Assembly: GCA_949710005.1 (NCBI GenBank)
Contig: OX453282.1
Coordinates: 11,495,236-11,559,235, forward strand
DNA from: Ricordea florida
Taxonomy: Eukaryota; Cnidaria; Anthozoa; Corallimorpharia; Ricordeidae
Reading direction: 5' to 3'
Length of the DNA stretch: 64,000 nt
Part shown: positions 32,039 through 43,675 of the stretch, in pieces
Numbering within the stretch: the first letter of the stretch is position 1
How the letters are laid out: the number at the start of each line of letters is the position of its first letter
Notes under the pieces: model-generated
Databases searched by the model: none
What the model was told of the DNA's origin: nothing
Seen by the model: the letters and a program-made list of their open reading frames with translations, nothing else
Made by a program: the position numbers and the translations under genes

Positions 32039-35000
32039 ATGGAGCCGTCGACTCCGAAAAAGCTACATCTTCGAAATCCGGTGTGTCGCCTCTGTGGTGG
32101 TGCGTATGAGAGCCGTCACATGCTTCGGATTTTAGGCAAAAGCGGCATCGAAAAAAACCTTCTTGCGAAAATTCATCATGTCTGTGGAATTACTATAAGC
32201 GAGTCTGATTGCCTTCCAAAGTTAGTCTGCAGGAAGTGTGAAGCATTTGTTTTCAAGGTCAGCGACTTCAAACAAAAGAGTGCAGATATTCAAAGTGAAC
32301 TTGTACAGGAACAAAGCTGTTCGGTGAAGCGTTGCACGGAATTATCGCCAACTTGTAAACAACCCTCAAAGCGCGCAGTTACCGAGATCCTCGGAAAAAT
32401 CTCTGCAAAACAACTTATGTTCGGACATAAACTGGTCCAGTCTAACGATGGTGACAATGAGGAATCAATGGAAGAGGAAAATTCGTCCGCACTTGGGTTC
32501 AACAATGCCGAAGAGGTCGAAGATTCAAACACGCTACCTAAAATTGTTTGTGACCATGAGCTCCAAGTAAACGACAACCAAATTATTGGAACATTGAATT
32601 CAAAGCCGGCCTCCTATGTGGCAGAAATTATAAGAGAACATTGCCCAAAAGTGCTTTCTTCGCTAAGATTGCTCATCAGCGAGGAGATCAACACGGCCTG
32701 TCAGAAGCTGTGCAGACGTTTGGATGGCTCTGTGTTGTATGGCCACAGCTACGATAGCTTAAAGGATTTCAACTTTGACAGTGTTTGGAATGAAATAGAA
32801 AGCAACATTCCCTTTGTCGTTGATACCCTGAATGCTGTCTGTGGGAGAAGCTGTACATCTGCTGATTTACGAGTAAAATATGGCTTCATTTACTCGATTC
32901 TTATGAGCGAAAGATGGCACGAACTAAGTCTCTTGAAGCGCGTAAACACAGTTTTAATTATAGAGGGTGGATGTACCAAGAAGGTGAGCATCTCTCTTAT
33001 GAGCTAATTAGTTTCACTCTCGTAAGCTTAAGTCAGTTTTAGCTGACTTTTTTCTAAAATACCTGAAGTACAGGACTGACAATTTCGATCAAATAATTGC
33101 AGAGCTGGGTCCCTTCATGATCTGTAATCCAGTGAATTATACATGTAACTGTAGGTGCAAGCTATTGCCTGAAAGAATCACATGTTATGAATTTTGATAC
33201 TTGTTTGTTAACAAAATACATACTTGAATCGATTTTTGAGGTTATTAAGCCACATATAGTTTACATTTTTAGCATTAGTAGGCTGCATCAGCTTTCAAGT
33301 AGAAATAAGAATTTCTAGTAGAAATTTATGTGAATATTTTTATTGAAAAAGATCATAATGACCTCATTCAAAACTAACCCTGAGTGTTGGTACCTGATGC
33401 AAAGTAATTTTGGTCTTAAGTTGGTAGACCTTTATTACATTTGAAGGTTCAGAGCTAAGCTCGGAAACCTGCCTATAGAAAATTTGCATAAAATGAGTAA
33501 ATGATTTTAAAAATAAATAGGACATGTAATGACATTTCTCAAGGAAAAACTCCCAGTCTGAGAATACTGTAATTTTAGTTTCTTTTTTTAACTCAGCTGC
33601 AGGAGCGACTGAACAAGCTTGGTGTTTGTCTCTCCCATGGAAGACGGGACATTCTATTGAAACTTCTTGGTGGGCACTTTGCAGACAAAGTTGTTCAGAA
33701 AGTAAAGGGTGGTTCTGTTTTCCGTGGCACTGGAGATAACTGGGACTTGAAAGTCCTAAAAGGGCCATATGAGAAAGGATGTGCAGAATGAAGATCTTCA
33801 TTTATTTGCATCCAACCTTATTGAAAACCGGGTCAACTTTTCACACTTGCTTAATGTGCATCCTAAGGGGGACATTGTAAATTTTCCACGCCACCATTTC
33901 TCATTAAATGTTAATGAGTGGAAAGTGTATATAAACTGTTCAAAGGTTCTAACAGGAAGGATAATTGTTGACTTTTTCCCAAAGTTCAAGTGGCTGAAGT
34001 CAGTCATCCCTACACATATTCCTCATGTTTACAGTGAAGAAATGGCTCAAAAATCCACCATTGTGAGCTTGCCACTTCTTAATGCCAATGAAGCTAAATA
34101 TGAAGATTGCGTCAGCATTTTGAGATCTTACGAGCAGTGGATTGCAGAGATTTATGTCAAAGCAGGCTTACTTGATGAAGTACCTCATGTTGTCAACCCT
34201 GAAGTACCAGAGGGATCAGCAGCACCTGGCCAAACAAATGCTCACAAGGAGGATTCACCTGATGATCCTATGAGGGAAATGAAGGTAGTTTTTGCTGGTG
34301 ACCAGTTGACCCGAGTTAGATTTGCTGGTGCTAAAGATCTGCTTTCAGGCTCCCACACTCCATCAGATCGTTTTGAGCATTGCTCCCCATTTAAGCCAGT
34401 CATGTGGCACACAAAAGCTTCATTGCTGCAGTACTCTTATGCGTTCCTGTGCAAGGCAGAATCAGTTAACCAAATTGGAACTCTGAAATACTTTAGAGAA
34501 AAATTTAATCGCCGGAATGCCACCCCAGCCAAAGTACTGGATTCGTTTGAAGGGAGTGAGGAACTATTTCTTAGTGTTGGCCGAGCTTACATTGTCACTG
34601 CAGCTCTTAGTTTCTTTGGAATGGCAAGTCTCGAGGATGTTCCATCCCACAACAAGTTCCCTTCAAACATTGCGCATCAAACTGAAGAAGACAAGAAAAG
34701 ATATTTTGACAGTGTTTTTCAAAACTTTATTGATGAGTATCTTTTGCAAAAAAATGCCACTACAAATGGGGAGGAGGAGGATTATGTCTCCAATTATGCC
34801 CAATGCTACATGTTTCTCACCATCCTAATTTTGCAACTGAAAGACACTGCAGCAGAGGCAGATGGTGAAAGAAACCTCATAAATCAGAAGTTGCTGCTGT
34901 CTGTTTTTAAATCAATGGGTGCTTACAGCAAGTATGCCCTTGAAATGTTTGTAAGCATCGCTCAAATGGAATGCATGTTAACACGACGTATGTCAGAGGA

Positions 35001-35424
35001 ATTCAAATGGGGTTTCTTTGTCAACTGGAGGGGTGGTGCTGGAAACAACATGGAAGATGACATGGCACAGGAAATCTTCAATCGACTGAGCAAGTCTGTT
35101 GTCCAGAGAATGGGGCCCAACAAGACATTCCAGTCAATCAGTAAAGTTTGCAAGGCTACAAATGGCATCACAGAGGTTAAGGAACAATTTGATGCTTCTG
35201 CTGGAATTCACCGGTCTTCTGTTCAACATACCACTCGGGACTCTTTCAAAGACGAAAAGGAGATGGTTGAAGATCTTGTTCAATTGGATCCTTTCCAAAA
35301 AGTGCCTGGAAGATGCCATGGCAGCTTTCCTGACATCAAACGATGCCCCCTTAGGTACTTGAACATTGTTGAATTCCATCACTGGCTTGATAAGCATAAG
35401 CAAGAACTTTCATACAGAAACTAA
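32039..35424 (+). pseudogene. ZAD-like finger plus DUF6589-like putative transposase (spliced; one frameshift)
   Basis: The ATG at 32,039 gives CRLCG at residues 16-20 and CLPKLVCRKC at 58-67, the C2-C2 spacing of ZAD-type fingers. Exon 1 ends at 32,983 with donor AAG|GTGAGC. A polypyrimidine tract and CAG at 33,594-33,596 give exon 2, entering in phase with LQERLNKLG. At 33,765/33,766 one extra C in GGGCCATATG shifts the frame; from 33,769 the frame is open for 551 codons to 35,424. That part carries [20 protein letters not shown] and then [34 protein letters not shown] and CCxxL-poor helical segments, which I recognise as resembling DUF6589, a family found in fungal and cnidarian mobile elements with a likely RNase H-like fold. 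The DQLT Asp is a candidate catalytic residue. The frameshift could be real or an assembly error. Confidence 0.7.
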
Positions 35425-37237
35425 AGTTACAACTTTCAGAAAAACTAGCAATTTAAGTTTTCAAGAAATATTTACAGGGCTGTAATTAGCAGCATGTTAA
35501 TGGTCATAATCTGGTTCAAATTTTAGCCTGTTTTGCCTTAGTCTTCTTTTTTTTTTCTCTCTTTCTCGCCCTTGTTTACTCCTTCCCAACTACTGAGAGC
35601 CATTCAAATTCCTGTGGTAGTGGCTAAAAATATATATATTAATATTAAATGCCATTGGAAATAACCAATTATTATGGTTAAGTCTGTACATGAGCCAAGT
35701 AGCACATCAGGCTGGAGTCTACATCCAGTTTCAATAGCCTGAAAAAAAAAGCAAACATTTATACTCACCCCCAGGATGGGATGGTAATCAATCATATGGC
35801 TACCCTGCAGCTTGAAAACCCTCAATACCCATTTATACACCTGGGTGGAGAGAGGCTCTGTGAGATTGTCAACCCAATGGCTTTGCCTCAGGGTCAAAAC
35901 CAGTCCAGTATATTTGGAGTCAAGCTCACAAACCACAAGGCCACCATGCTTCATGAAAACAAGTTTGGGGTTGTTTCTATGACACTTAAGATAGGAAATG
36001 CAAGACAAAATCTGTCTGATTCAACCAAAATTATGTTGTACTACTTTGAATCCTGTGATGATGTAGAATAGCATTTCTCGCTGAAATGGCAAAAAATATA
36101 AACATTTCGGTGGGGAGAATATAGTGATTTTCATTGCATGTAAGTTAAGACAACTTTTGTCAGTCACAGAAAATGTTAAATTATACCACTGAGGATGATG
36201 CCATAGCATGTAATATGCTCTTGACACTGATGTGCAGCTGATGTAATATTTAAGTTCTGTGGTTCTTCACATGCAGGCACTCATAAAAGCTTTGCCTTGT
36301 TTTTAAAAAAAACTGTGGGCATGTTTGAATTCTTGGACAATAAGGATGATACAGGAGAGGAACAGGTTCTTTTCCCTTACTTAAAATATCACCTGATGTT
36401 AAAAACACTTAAAAGAAAATTTTGGTATTAGACTATAGTGTATATTTGTATAAAAGTAATGTTATGGGTACTTTATAGCATACACAGCCTAACAGTTAGA
36501 AGTCAAAAGGTACAGCAGAGCCCTTACAATCATGGTTCTTAAATAACATCTTTTTCTTATCTCTTCTATTTTGAATCAGTTTACTATGATTTGCACGATT
36601 TGCTGTTAATAAGACATCACATAGGTCAATAGTTGAACTTAGCTGGTTTCTGAAGCAAGAAATTAAATTGACTGGGAATTTCTTTTATGATTGACAAATC
36701 TTCTTTTTGTTTGACCATGAGCCACTGGCTCAGGATATTGGGTAACAACCTTCCCTATTATCACTGGTTTACTGGAAAATAATTTGTATTGATTCAGAAA
36801 ATATTATCATAACTTCCATGTGAGTTGGTGTGATGTTAAGAAGATACAAGATACTGTTAGCACAAAAATGACTATATACAGGGTTGTGCATTAAAAGTGC
36901 ACAGCAGGCCTCTGTGACTTCTGTTGACCTTGCTTGGGCAACAATGAAATCTTAGTTTCTCAAAACGAGTGGCTAGTCACCCTGTATTACATAAGGTATC
37001 TAGAGCTGTAACTCTCTTCAATTTTTCTTAGAGCCTAGAATCAAGTGGCAAAGTTACTAGATGTAAAAGAAATAATGACAGTAACTGATTAATTTATCTA
37101 ATTTTGGCCATTGCCATTACATTTTAGTATGCTTGCAGAATCATTTGATCTTCAGTGACATGTCAGCCAACAAGGACATGTAAAACTAACCATAATAAAA
37201 TGTGAACAGTCTTAAAGAGGCACAAAGCTCAGTCATG
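35425..37237. other. Non-coding interior of the transposon
   Basis: AT-rich. Opposed open frames at 35,604-36,008 (minus) and 35,781-36,071 (plus) overlap. The plus one has somewhat protein-like composition (FIHLGGERLCEIVNPMALPQ) but no recognised family, so neither is called. Confidence 0.45.
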
Positions 37238-38296
37238 TTAAGTGTGACTGGTATTGTCTTCAATCAGTGGAGCATATTTGCTTATGAAGGAAAAAATCTT
37301 TGATGAACAGGTCTCATCCCATATTTTGTAATCATCAAGAAGGTCTGACTCTGTCTCAATGTAGTCAATTCCTTGCATGATCTTTTGAAGAGCATTTTCT
37401 TCATGAGAGAAACTGAAGAGCATCTCACCAGGTAAACTTGTTTGAGCCTCAAACTCATTTAGTTCACTGAAAATAAGTTCTTCAAGCACAGCTTTATTTT
37501 CAGTTGGCAGGGTTCTCACTTTATGTTTAACTCTACTGGGCAATTTGTCCACAACATTGGTACATCTTGCATCACAAACACAGCAACATCTCTCCTGATT
37601 AACAGTGGCATGTGGAAATCCCAAATACTCCAAAATGAGCTTGCGAAGACAAGTAGTTTGGGATTTGCAGTATTCCCTCATTGGATCTTGAACATCTAAA
37701 CAAAAATGTTATCAGAATTATCGTGATCAGTTGAAAAGTCCTCACCAAATTTCAACACAGTGAGCTTCATCGACTACACATGCAGCCACATTTTTTTTGA
37801 AGACGTTGCCTTTCATCAGCTCTCGTCCTTCTTTGCTCAAAAGGGACTCTGGATGGGCAAATACTATCTGGACATCTTCACTGAGGAGATTCTTGGATGG
37901 ACTATTTAGCTCTGCCACGTTCACGGTTTCGTCGTTGTCATTTGGATTGAAGAGACTCTCTATACCCTCTCGATAATCACTGGTCAGTTGGAGAACATCA
38001 GCGGTGACTCCTCTCTCTTCTAACACTTTAAGTTGGTCCTCGATAATGGAGTTCAGAGGACAAACAACGATGACAATATTCTTGACTGCCTTTACAGGCA
38101 AAAAAATTGGCAAAAGCTGAAACAGGAGCGATTTGCCGAAACCAGTAGGCAGAACGGCAATAATATCATATCCTTTCAGTAAATACTCGAAGCACTTCAC
38201 CTGAAGTGGCTTTAAACAAAAGGAAGGAAAGTTACATCGGTTTAGAGCTATTCCAAGGCGACTGATTACCGATAAGTTATCTCGCGATTCCGCCAT
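37238..38296 (-). pseudogene. RecQ-family helicase gene of the transposon, internally deleted
   Basis: Exon 1 (38,296-37,742) starts MAESRDNL and shows a Q-motif-like LKPLQ, Walker A AVLPTGFGKS (residues 47-56), VVCPLNSIIEDQ (motif Ia) and DEAHC (motif II) at its very end. It is followed directly by donor TTTG|GTGAGG. The next coding segment (37,681-37,238) is the C-terminal RecQ zinc-binding region: TTCLRKLILEYLGF with CCCVCDARC. Motifs III-VI, normally about 200 residues, are absent, and only about 45 bp of intron-like sequence lies between. Splicing the two segments as they stand is out of phase. One or more exons have therefore been lost. The helicase is divergent from the plus-strand gene and starts 70 bp inside the right TIR. 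Confidence 0.82.
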
Positions 38297-38365
38297 GTTA
38301 CTTGAAAATTATTTCACACGGTCGTCACATCGTAATTTATTACACCCAGAATTTTTGGGTGTTTG

Positions 38366-38444
38366 GGATCACGTGACCAGCCGATGCCAGGGTCTTTTCC
38401 CGCCTATCCCAATTTCAAAGGGAAAAGCCCTGGGGACGAGGTTG
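38366..38444 (-). repeat. Right 79-bp TIR of the transposon
   Basis: Perfect inverse of 31,781-31,859; followed by the second CCTTGGATG (38,445-38,453). Confidence 0.97.
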
Positions 38445-38895
38445 CCTTGGATGTCTTGCCATTGGATACTTTTTTCTCTGACATGGCTTTCCTCAATGCT
38501 GCCTCCCGCCACAGTTTCTCGGGCAAACTGACTGCGGATTTCACCGCCCCTCTCATGCGAACCAGTGCCAAGTACGCCATGTAAGTCAACACGGAAGCTA
38601 CCCCTGCAAAGCATGCTGGGAATACGAGCATCACCGCCAGCGTGATGGTTGCCATGGCAATAGAACCTACCTCGGCGACGACCCATAGGAAGATGCCGAC
38701 ACAAACTGTACCTCCAACTAGCAACAAAAAGGTTAGAAGAGGTAAAGCGCTGCAGACGAGGAACATGCAGAGGAAAAGCGACAGGAGAGGTTTGCGTTTC
38801 AAGGCTTGTTGAAGTCGCTTCTCGTCCAGTCCCATTCTTTTGGTCACGGCCAGAAGGGCGTGTGCCATACCACGTATAAATGAAGTTGGTGTCAT
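38445..38895 (-). pseudogene. N-terminal part of the split promethin-like gene (right arm)
   Basis: Minus-strand start at 38,895 with residues identical to the left-arm protein through the membrane hairpins to SNGKTSK. It then enters the transposon TIR and picks up an alien tail ending at 38,404. This half retains the whole hydrophobic block, so a truncated membrane protein of about 150 residues with a TIR-encoded tail could still be made. Confidence 0.85.
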
Positions 38896-39360
38896 GTTGG
38901 CGTGATTTAGTGGGGTATTTCAACACTGTATGTCTAGAATGTAAATAAGAAACAGTTAGATTTTCTTGCTCTCTAAAGAAATTAGTTGCTAAAGAAACTG
39001 GTGTTGAGTCGGTGGGGATTTGCGACACACAAAAAAGGGTTTGTTGTATAAAATGTAGTGGTTTACCGAGTGATAGCAAATCAAGAGAAATGATATCACA
39101 CGTGTGGATACAAATGATATCAGCACACTATGTGTGATATAACTGTCGTGGTGGTGTTTTTTTATCGATTTTCTCCACTTCGGTGCTTCGTTATACCACT
39201 GCATTGTACCAGGAGCCCATGACCAGGAGCGTTCCTCTCCCATATTAGTCCTTTTCTCCAGTACAGTAGTAGATTGTGCTATTCTTAACTTCTATTTGCA
39301 GCAAAGAAAACAAATATATTACTACAACGACCAATCAAATTGCGCTACGTACATCTTAAT

Positions 39361-39594
39361 TTCTGAGGCGAATAGACCATTTTACAGTTGTGTGCTTAGT
39401 ACCCTGGCCTTTGAATAGAAGCGAGGCTGGGGGTGACCTCGTTTTGTTACAAACCTTCCTGTTCTTCATATGTAAATAATATGATCTGCACATTAAAGGT
39501 AGGGAGGTCTGTAACCAAGCAAGGTCACCTCCAGCCTCGCTTCTATTCAGAGGCTAGGTTTCTGAGGTCAAAACTGTAAAATGGCCTATTTCTA
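39361..39594. mobile_element. Fold-back MITE (right arm)
   Basis: Mirror of 21,288-21,510 with the same GAATAG/CTATTC and GGCCATTTTACAGTT ends. Confidence 0.85.
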
Positions 39595-39625
39595 CTGTGG
39601 CTTTATAATGGCGAATGATAGCGAC

Positions 39626-40075
39626 AGTAGTAGCAAAGTGCGGATTCTGGCTCAATTATTTTTTTCCGGGTCGAGTTGTGATTTTTTGTGTCGATGACTT
39701 TCAATTTTTTTTCGAGTCTTGTGAATTTTTTGGGTCAATGATTTTTTCGGGTCTTTCGATTTTTGTGTGTCTGTTTTTTCGTTTGGGTGTGGTCAAAATT
39801 AAGGTGTGGTCAAAATTTTTTTACTCCAGAATGGTTTTATGAATATTTAATTAGGGTCCCATTTGACATAATTTTCAAATTTGTTGGATGGATATGCTAG
39901 AAAGTTTTCTCTAGGATTATTTAAGAGGGACTTAGATGAAACTCTAGTCAATTCTAGATTCTACAAGTATTCATATAGACTGCATACTAGAAAGTCTCTA
40001 TTTTTGTTGATATTTCTGTGGACTATTCTAATTTTTTGTTGAGCATTCTAATAGATGATTTCTTAGAACATCTCT
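39626..40075 (+). repeat. Left 450-bp TIR of the capsid element
   Basis: Matches the reverse complement of 44,743-45,192 with only a handful of substitutions, for example CTGGCT against CTGGCG. Includes a duplicated GTGTGGTCAAAATT and a long T-rich segment. Confidence 0.92.
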
Positions 40076-40329
40076 TTGGATTTTTAATAGATGATTTCCT
40101 TCAAATTTTAATTCTGAACATTCATAACCGCATCAGAAACCAAAAACATATAACATGTAATAATTCCAGTTCCTACCTTTTGACGATTTATTTCAAGTGT
40201 AACACCAGTATAAACATCATCTAGAAAAAAAACCATTCCCATGAATTTTACTATCAGGATAGGACCTCAAATCGATCCAGAAAGCGAATTTGTCCATGTA
40301 GAAATCTTCCTCTTTGATAGAATCATTCA

Positions 40330-43300
40330 ATGATGATGGATGATATGCATGAGCGCTTAGCGGCAGCACTTGCTACCTCGTCTTCAATTTTATCGATTTT
40401 ACTCCTTTATCGTTCATAGTTTTTATTACTTAAGTTTTCTCTGAATCTCTAAACTACCAAAGTATTCTGGCAAACTCCAAAATGTTCATAAACTACACGG
40501 CATCAGCTCTCAAAAACATTTCACTGTTAACTAATGGCAAACCACTCGTCCATAACTTGTGGCGAAATTTGCTCCAGCTTGGAATCTCAAGAACTAAACC
40601 TACTCGCCGTGGATGCCGTGCTGGTCAGAGGAAAAAGATCTCATCTCATATTGATCACAATCTACGAGGTAATTCCTATTTTCATCAGCCGCTAGTCTTG
40701 GATAAAGAAACTTTTGATAATTTGCATATTGAAAATCAAACGTCCGAAGCAAATGCATTAAATATTCAGAATGTCACCTATGTTCAACCAACACAAGGAA
40801 CACATTATGTGCCAAAGTTGATGCTTGCAAATGTTATGTCTTTAGTACCAAAACTGGACGAAGTTCAAGAGTTTATTCATCGTAATAACATCTGTTTGGC
40901 GTTTATTACTGAAACTTGGCTCAAAGATTCGATATCAGAGAGTATCGTCAACATCCAAGGTTTCACAATTCTACGTAAGGACAGGATTACCAACAATCAT
41001 GGTGGAGTATGTGTTTATGTAAAGGACGACAATATTAAGTACAGGGTCCTTGATGAGTTGAGTTGCTGTCATGACCACGAAATTCTCTGGCTTCACTTGA
41101 GACCCACCCGTCTGCCAAGAGGCGTTTCGTGTTTAATTGCTGCAGTAGTGTATCACCCTCCCAGGACCGATGAAAATTCCATCCGTAATCATTTATTCCA
41201 TTCACTTGCTCAGGCTGAATCTAAATTCCCGAACTGTGGCATTATTTTAGCGGGGGACTTTAATCGTTTGAACATCACATCGATTAAAAAGCACTTCCGG
41301 TTAAAGCAAATTGTCAAGTCTCCAACTCGCAAGAATGTTATACTGGACTTAGTATTAACTAACCTCAAGGATTATTACGATACACCTCAATCACTCCCTC
41401 CCTTTGGACTATCTGACCACAACACTATCATGGTTTCACCCAAAGAGAGGTCCGTTAAGTCCAATTCTGGAAACGTCGTCTATAAACGGGACTCTAGACC
41501 TAGCTGTGTAGCCGCGATGGGCCGATATTTAAGCTCCGTGGACTGGCCTCTTTTACTTAATTCTCTTGACACCTGTGAGGAATTAACAAACGTATTTCAA
41601 GAAGTAATCCAGATTGGATTTGATTTACTCATGCCTCTGAGACGAGTTCGTGCACTTCCAGTTGATGCACCATGGATATCACAGAAACTGAAGTCACTTA
41701 TCAGAAAGAGACAAGAAACCTTCTGTAAGAACGGAGCAGATTCTCATATTTTCAAGTTTTACAGAAACGCTGTCAACCGTGAAAGAAAATCATGTAAGGC
41801 TAAATATTACGACTCCAAAATTCAACAAATGAAAGGTGAAAACCCTAAGGTGTGGTGGAAAGAGGTAAAGCGAATAAGTGGAATGAGTCCTCGTTCTGGC
41901 GATCTCCTCAGTAAGATAAAGGCTGATGAAGTTGATGGCTTGTCTACCCAAGAAATTGCCAATGTCATTAACAAGGCTTTCCTTGAGCCTCTAGAAGAGT
42001 ACAGACTACACACACCACTTTAATTTGTCCCTTGCCATTAAAAGACAACCCGGAATTTTTAGAGATATCTGAAGAAAGAACTTTTGAATTACTACACAGC
42101 CTTAATCCAGCAAAGGCCTCAGGTCCCGATGGTATTACCAATTGGCTACTAAAAGAATACGCTGAGTCACCCGCCTTTCCTGTCAAAACTATTATCAATG
42201 CATCATTTAAACAACAGCGTTTACCTGATATATGGAAATGTGCTGATGTGACACCTTTGCCAAAGAAACAACCTGTTGAAAACCTAAAGAAAGATCTGAG
42301 ACCTATCTCGCTAACACCATGTTTGTCAAAAGTTGCTGAGGACATTGTTGTTCGTGATTTCGTGAAGCCTGCTGTAATGAAAGTCCTTGACCCTAACCAG
42401 TACGGTGCAGTCCCGAAATCATCCACCACCATCGCTTTGCTAAGTATGATCCATGATTGGACAATTGGTACTGATGGAAATGGATCTACTGTCAGATCGA
42501 TCCTTTTCGACTATCGTAAAGCGTTCGATCTTATCGACCACAGCATCCTTGTAAACAAACTATGCAACTTAGAATTACCAGCAAGTATTATCAACTGGAT
42601 TATTGATTTCCTCAGTAACCGTTTCCAAAGAATTAAACTAATAGATGGATGTTTCTCTGAATGGGGCTCGGTCCCTTCTGGAGTCCCCCAGGGGACCAAA
42701 TTAGGGCCATGGTTATTCATTATCATGATCAATGACCTAGTTCTCAGCGACTTCCGTGTCTGGAAGTAAGTGGATGATACGACGACATCAGAAGTTGTCC
42801 CAAAAAGTGGAATCAGCAGTGCACAAACTATTGCTGATAAAGTAGCTGGATGGTCACAGAACAATAGAGTCCAGTTAAATACAGATAAGTGTAAAGAACT
42901 CAGAATTTCATTTGCAAAAATGAAACAAGTATTTGAACCAGTTAAGGTTGACGGAAAAGAGCTTGAAGTCGTAACAAGAGCAAAGCTATTAGGTATAGCC
43001 TTATCAAGTGATTTATCGTGGAACGATCACATAAATGAAGTCATCAAGAAAGCATCAAAAAGGTTGTACTTCTTGGTTCAATTAAAAAGGGCCAAGGTAC
43101 CCCGTGAAGATCTGGGGTTGTTCTACATTACATGTATAAGATCTGTATTAGACTATGCCGTGCCTGTGTTCTACTATTCTCTACCAAAGTATTTAACACA
43201 CGAACTGGAACTTATACAAAAGAGGGCGCTAGCTATTATGTGTCCCGATCTTAACTATAACGAAGCACTTACTCGCATGGATTTAGTCTCGATAAACGAA

Positions 43301-43675
43301 CATCATAGTAACTTATGTAATAAATTTTTTAATGAAATCCTAAATGATAAAAGCCATAGGCTGCATTATTTACTCCCTCCATTACATAAATCTACTAGAT
43401 ACACTTTAAGGCGTACGAGAACCTTTGATGTCCCTAAAGTTAAAACGAATCGAGCCAAGAACACTTTTATTATATCGTCAAGTCTTAATGTTGATACTTT
43501 TTAGTCCATTTTTTAGAGTTTGCCTTTTTGCTTAATTTTGTACATAATTTTAGATTTTATAGTTTGCTAAATATTAATTTAATAGTAATTAGAGTATTAA
43601 TATTTTGTACATAAATACGCAATTCAGCCTAATGGCTGCCATGTATTTTCAATAAAGTCTATTCTATTCTATTCT
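40330..43675 (+). mobile_element. APE-type LINE, near full length, inserted in the capsid gene
   Basis: About 3.35 kb: a short 5' region, one long protein region, and a 3' UTR ending AATAAAGTC (43,651-43,656) and a TTCTA microsatellite at 43,657-43,675. No clear target duplication was found. The insertion site lies within capsid codons on both sides. Confidence 0.85.
40482..43504 (+). pseudogene. LINE endonuclease/reverse transcriptase, two lesions
   Basis: The first part (40,482-42,023) has an N-terminal basic stretch (TRRGCRAGQRKK) and then an apurinic-type endonuclease: LANVMSLVPKLDE, ITETWL, GGVCVYVKD, VVYHPP, ILAGDFN and GLSDHN. A one-base frame change near 42,005-42,025 leads into the reverse transcriptase. 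Its motifs include KASGPDGITNWLL, LRPISLTPCLSKV, SILFDYRKAFDLIDH and PSGVPQGTKLGPWLF. A TAA at 42,767-42,769 replaces the Tyr codon of the YVDD catalytic box, leaving VDD in the continuing frame. The thumb and C-terminus run to 43,504. No RNase H domain is seen. Clade is Jockey/CR1/L2-like by motif style, not resolved further. Confidence 0.88.

Larger units (their letters stand above)
31781..38444. mobile_element. 6,664-bp DNA transposon: ZAD-like/DUF6589-like transposase plus RecQ-like helicase
   Basis: The boundaries are exact. Perfect 79-bp TIRs (31,781-31,859 and 38,366-38,444) start CAACCTCGTCCCCAGGG and are flanked by CCTTGGATG at 31,772-31,780 and 38,445-38,453. The same 9 bp occur once in the left arm at 22,425-22,433, the empty site. 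Inside, a spliced plus-strand gene encodes an N-terminal C2-C2 finger and a DUF6589-like putative DDE protein, and a minus-strand gene encodes a RecQ-family helicase. Both genes are damaged, so this copy is likely immobile without help. A 9-bp duplication is typical of Mutator-like elements and close to the 8 bp of hAT, P and KDZ groups, but this gene set is not one I can place confidently in a named superfamily. Confidence 0.92.

Noticed and set aside
35604-36071. Opposed ORFs of 96 and 134 codons in the transposon interior
   Set aside because: They overlap on opposite strands and neither shows a recognised family or splice context.
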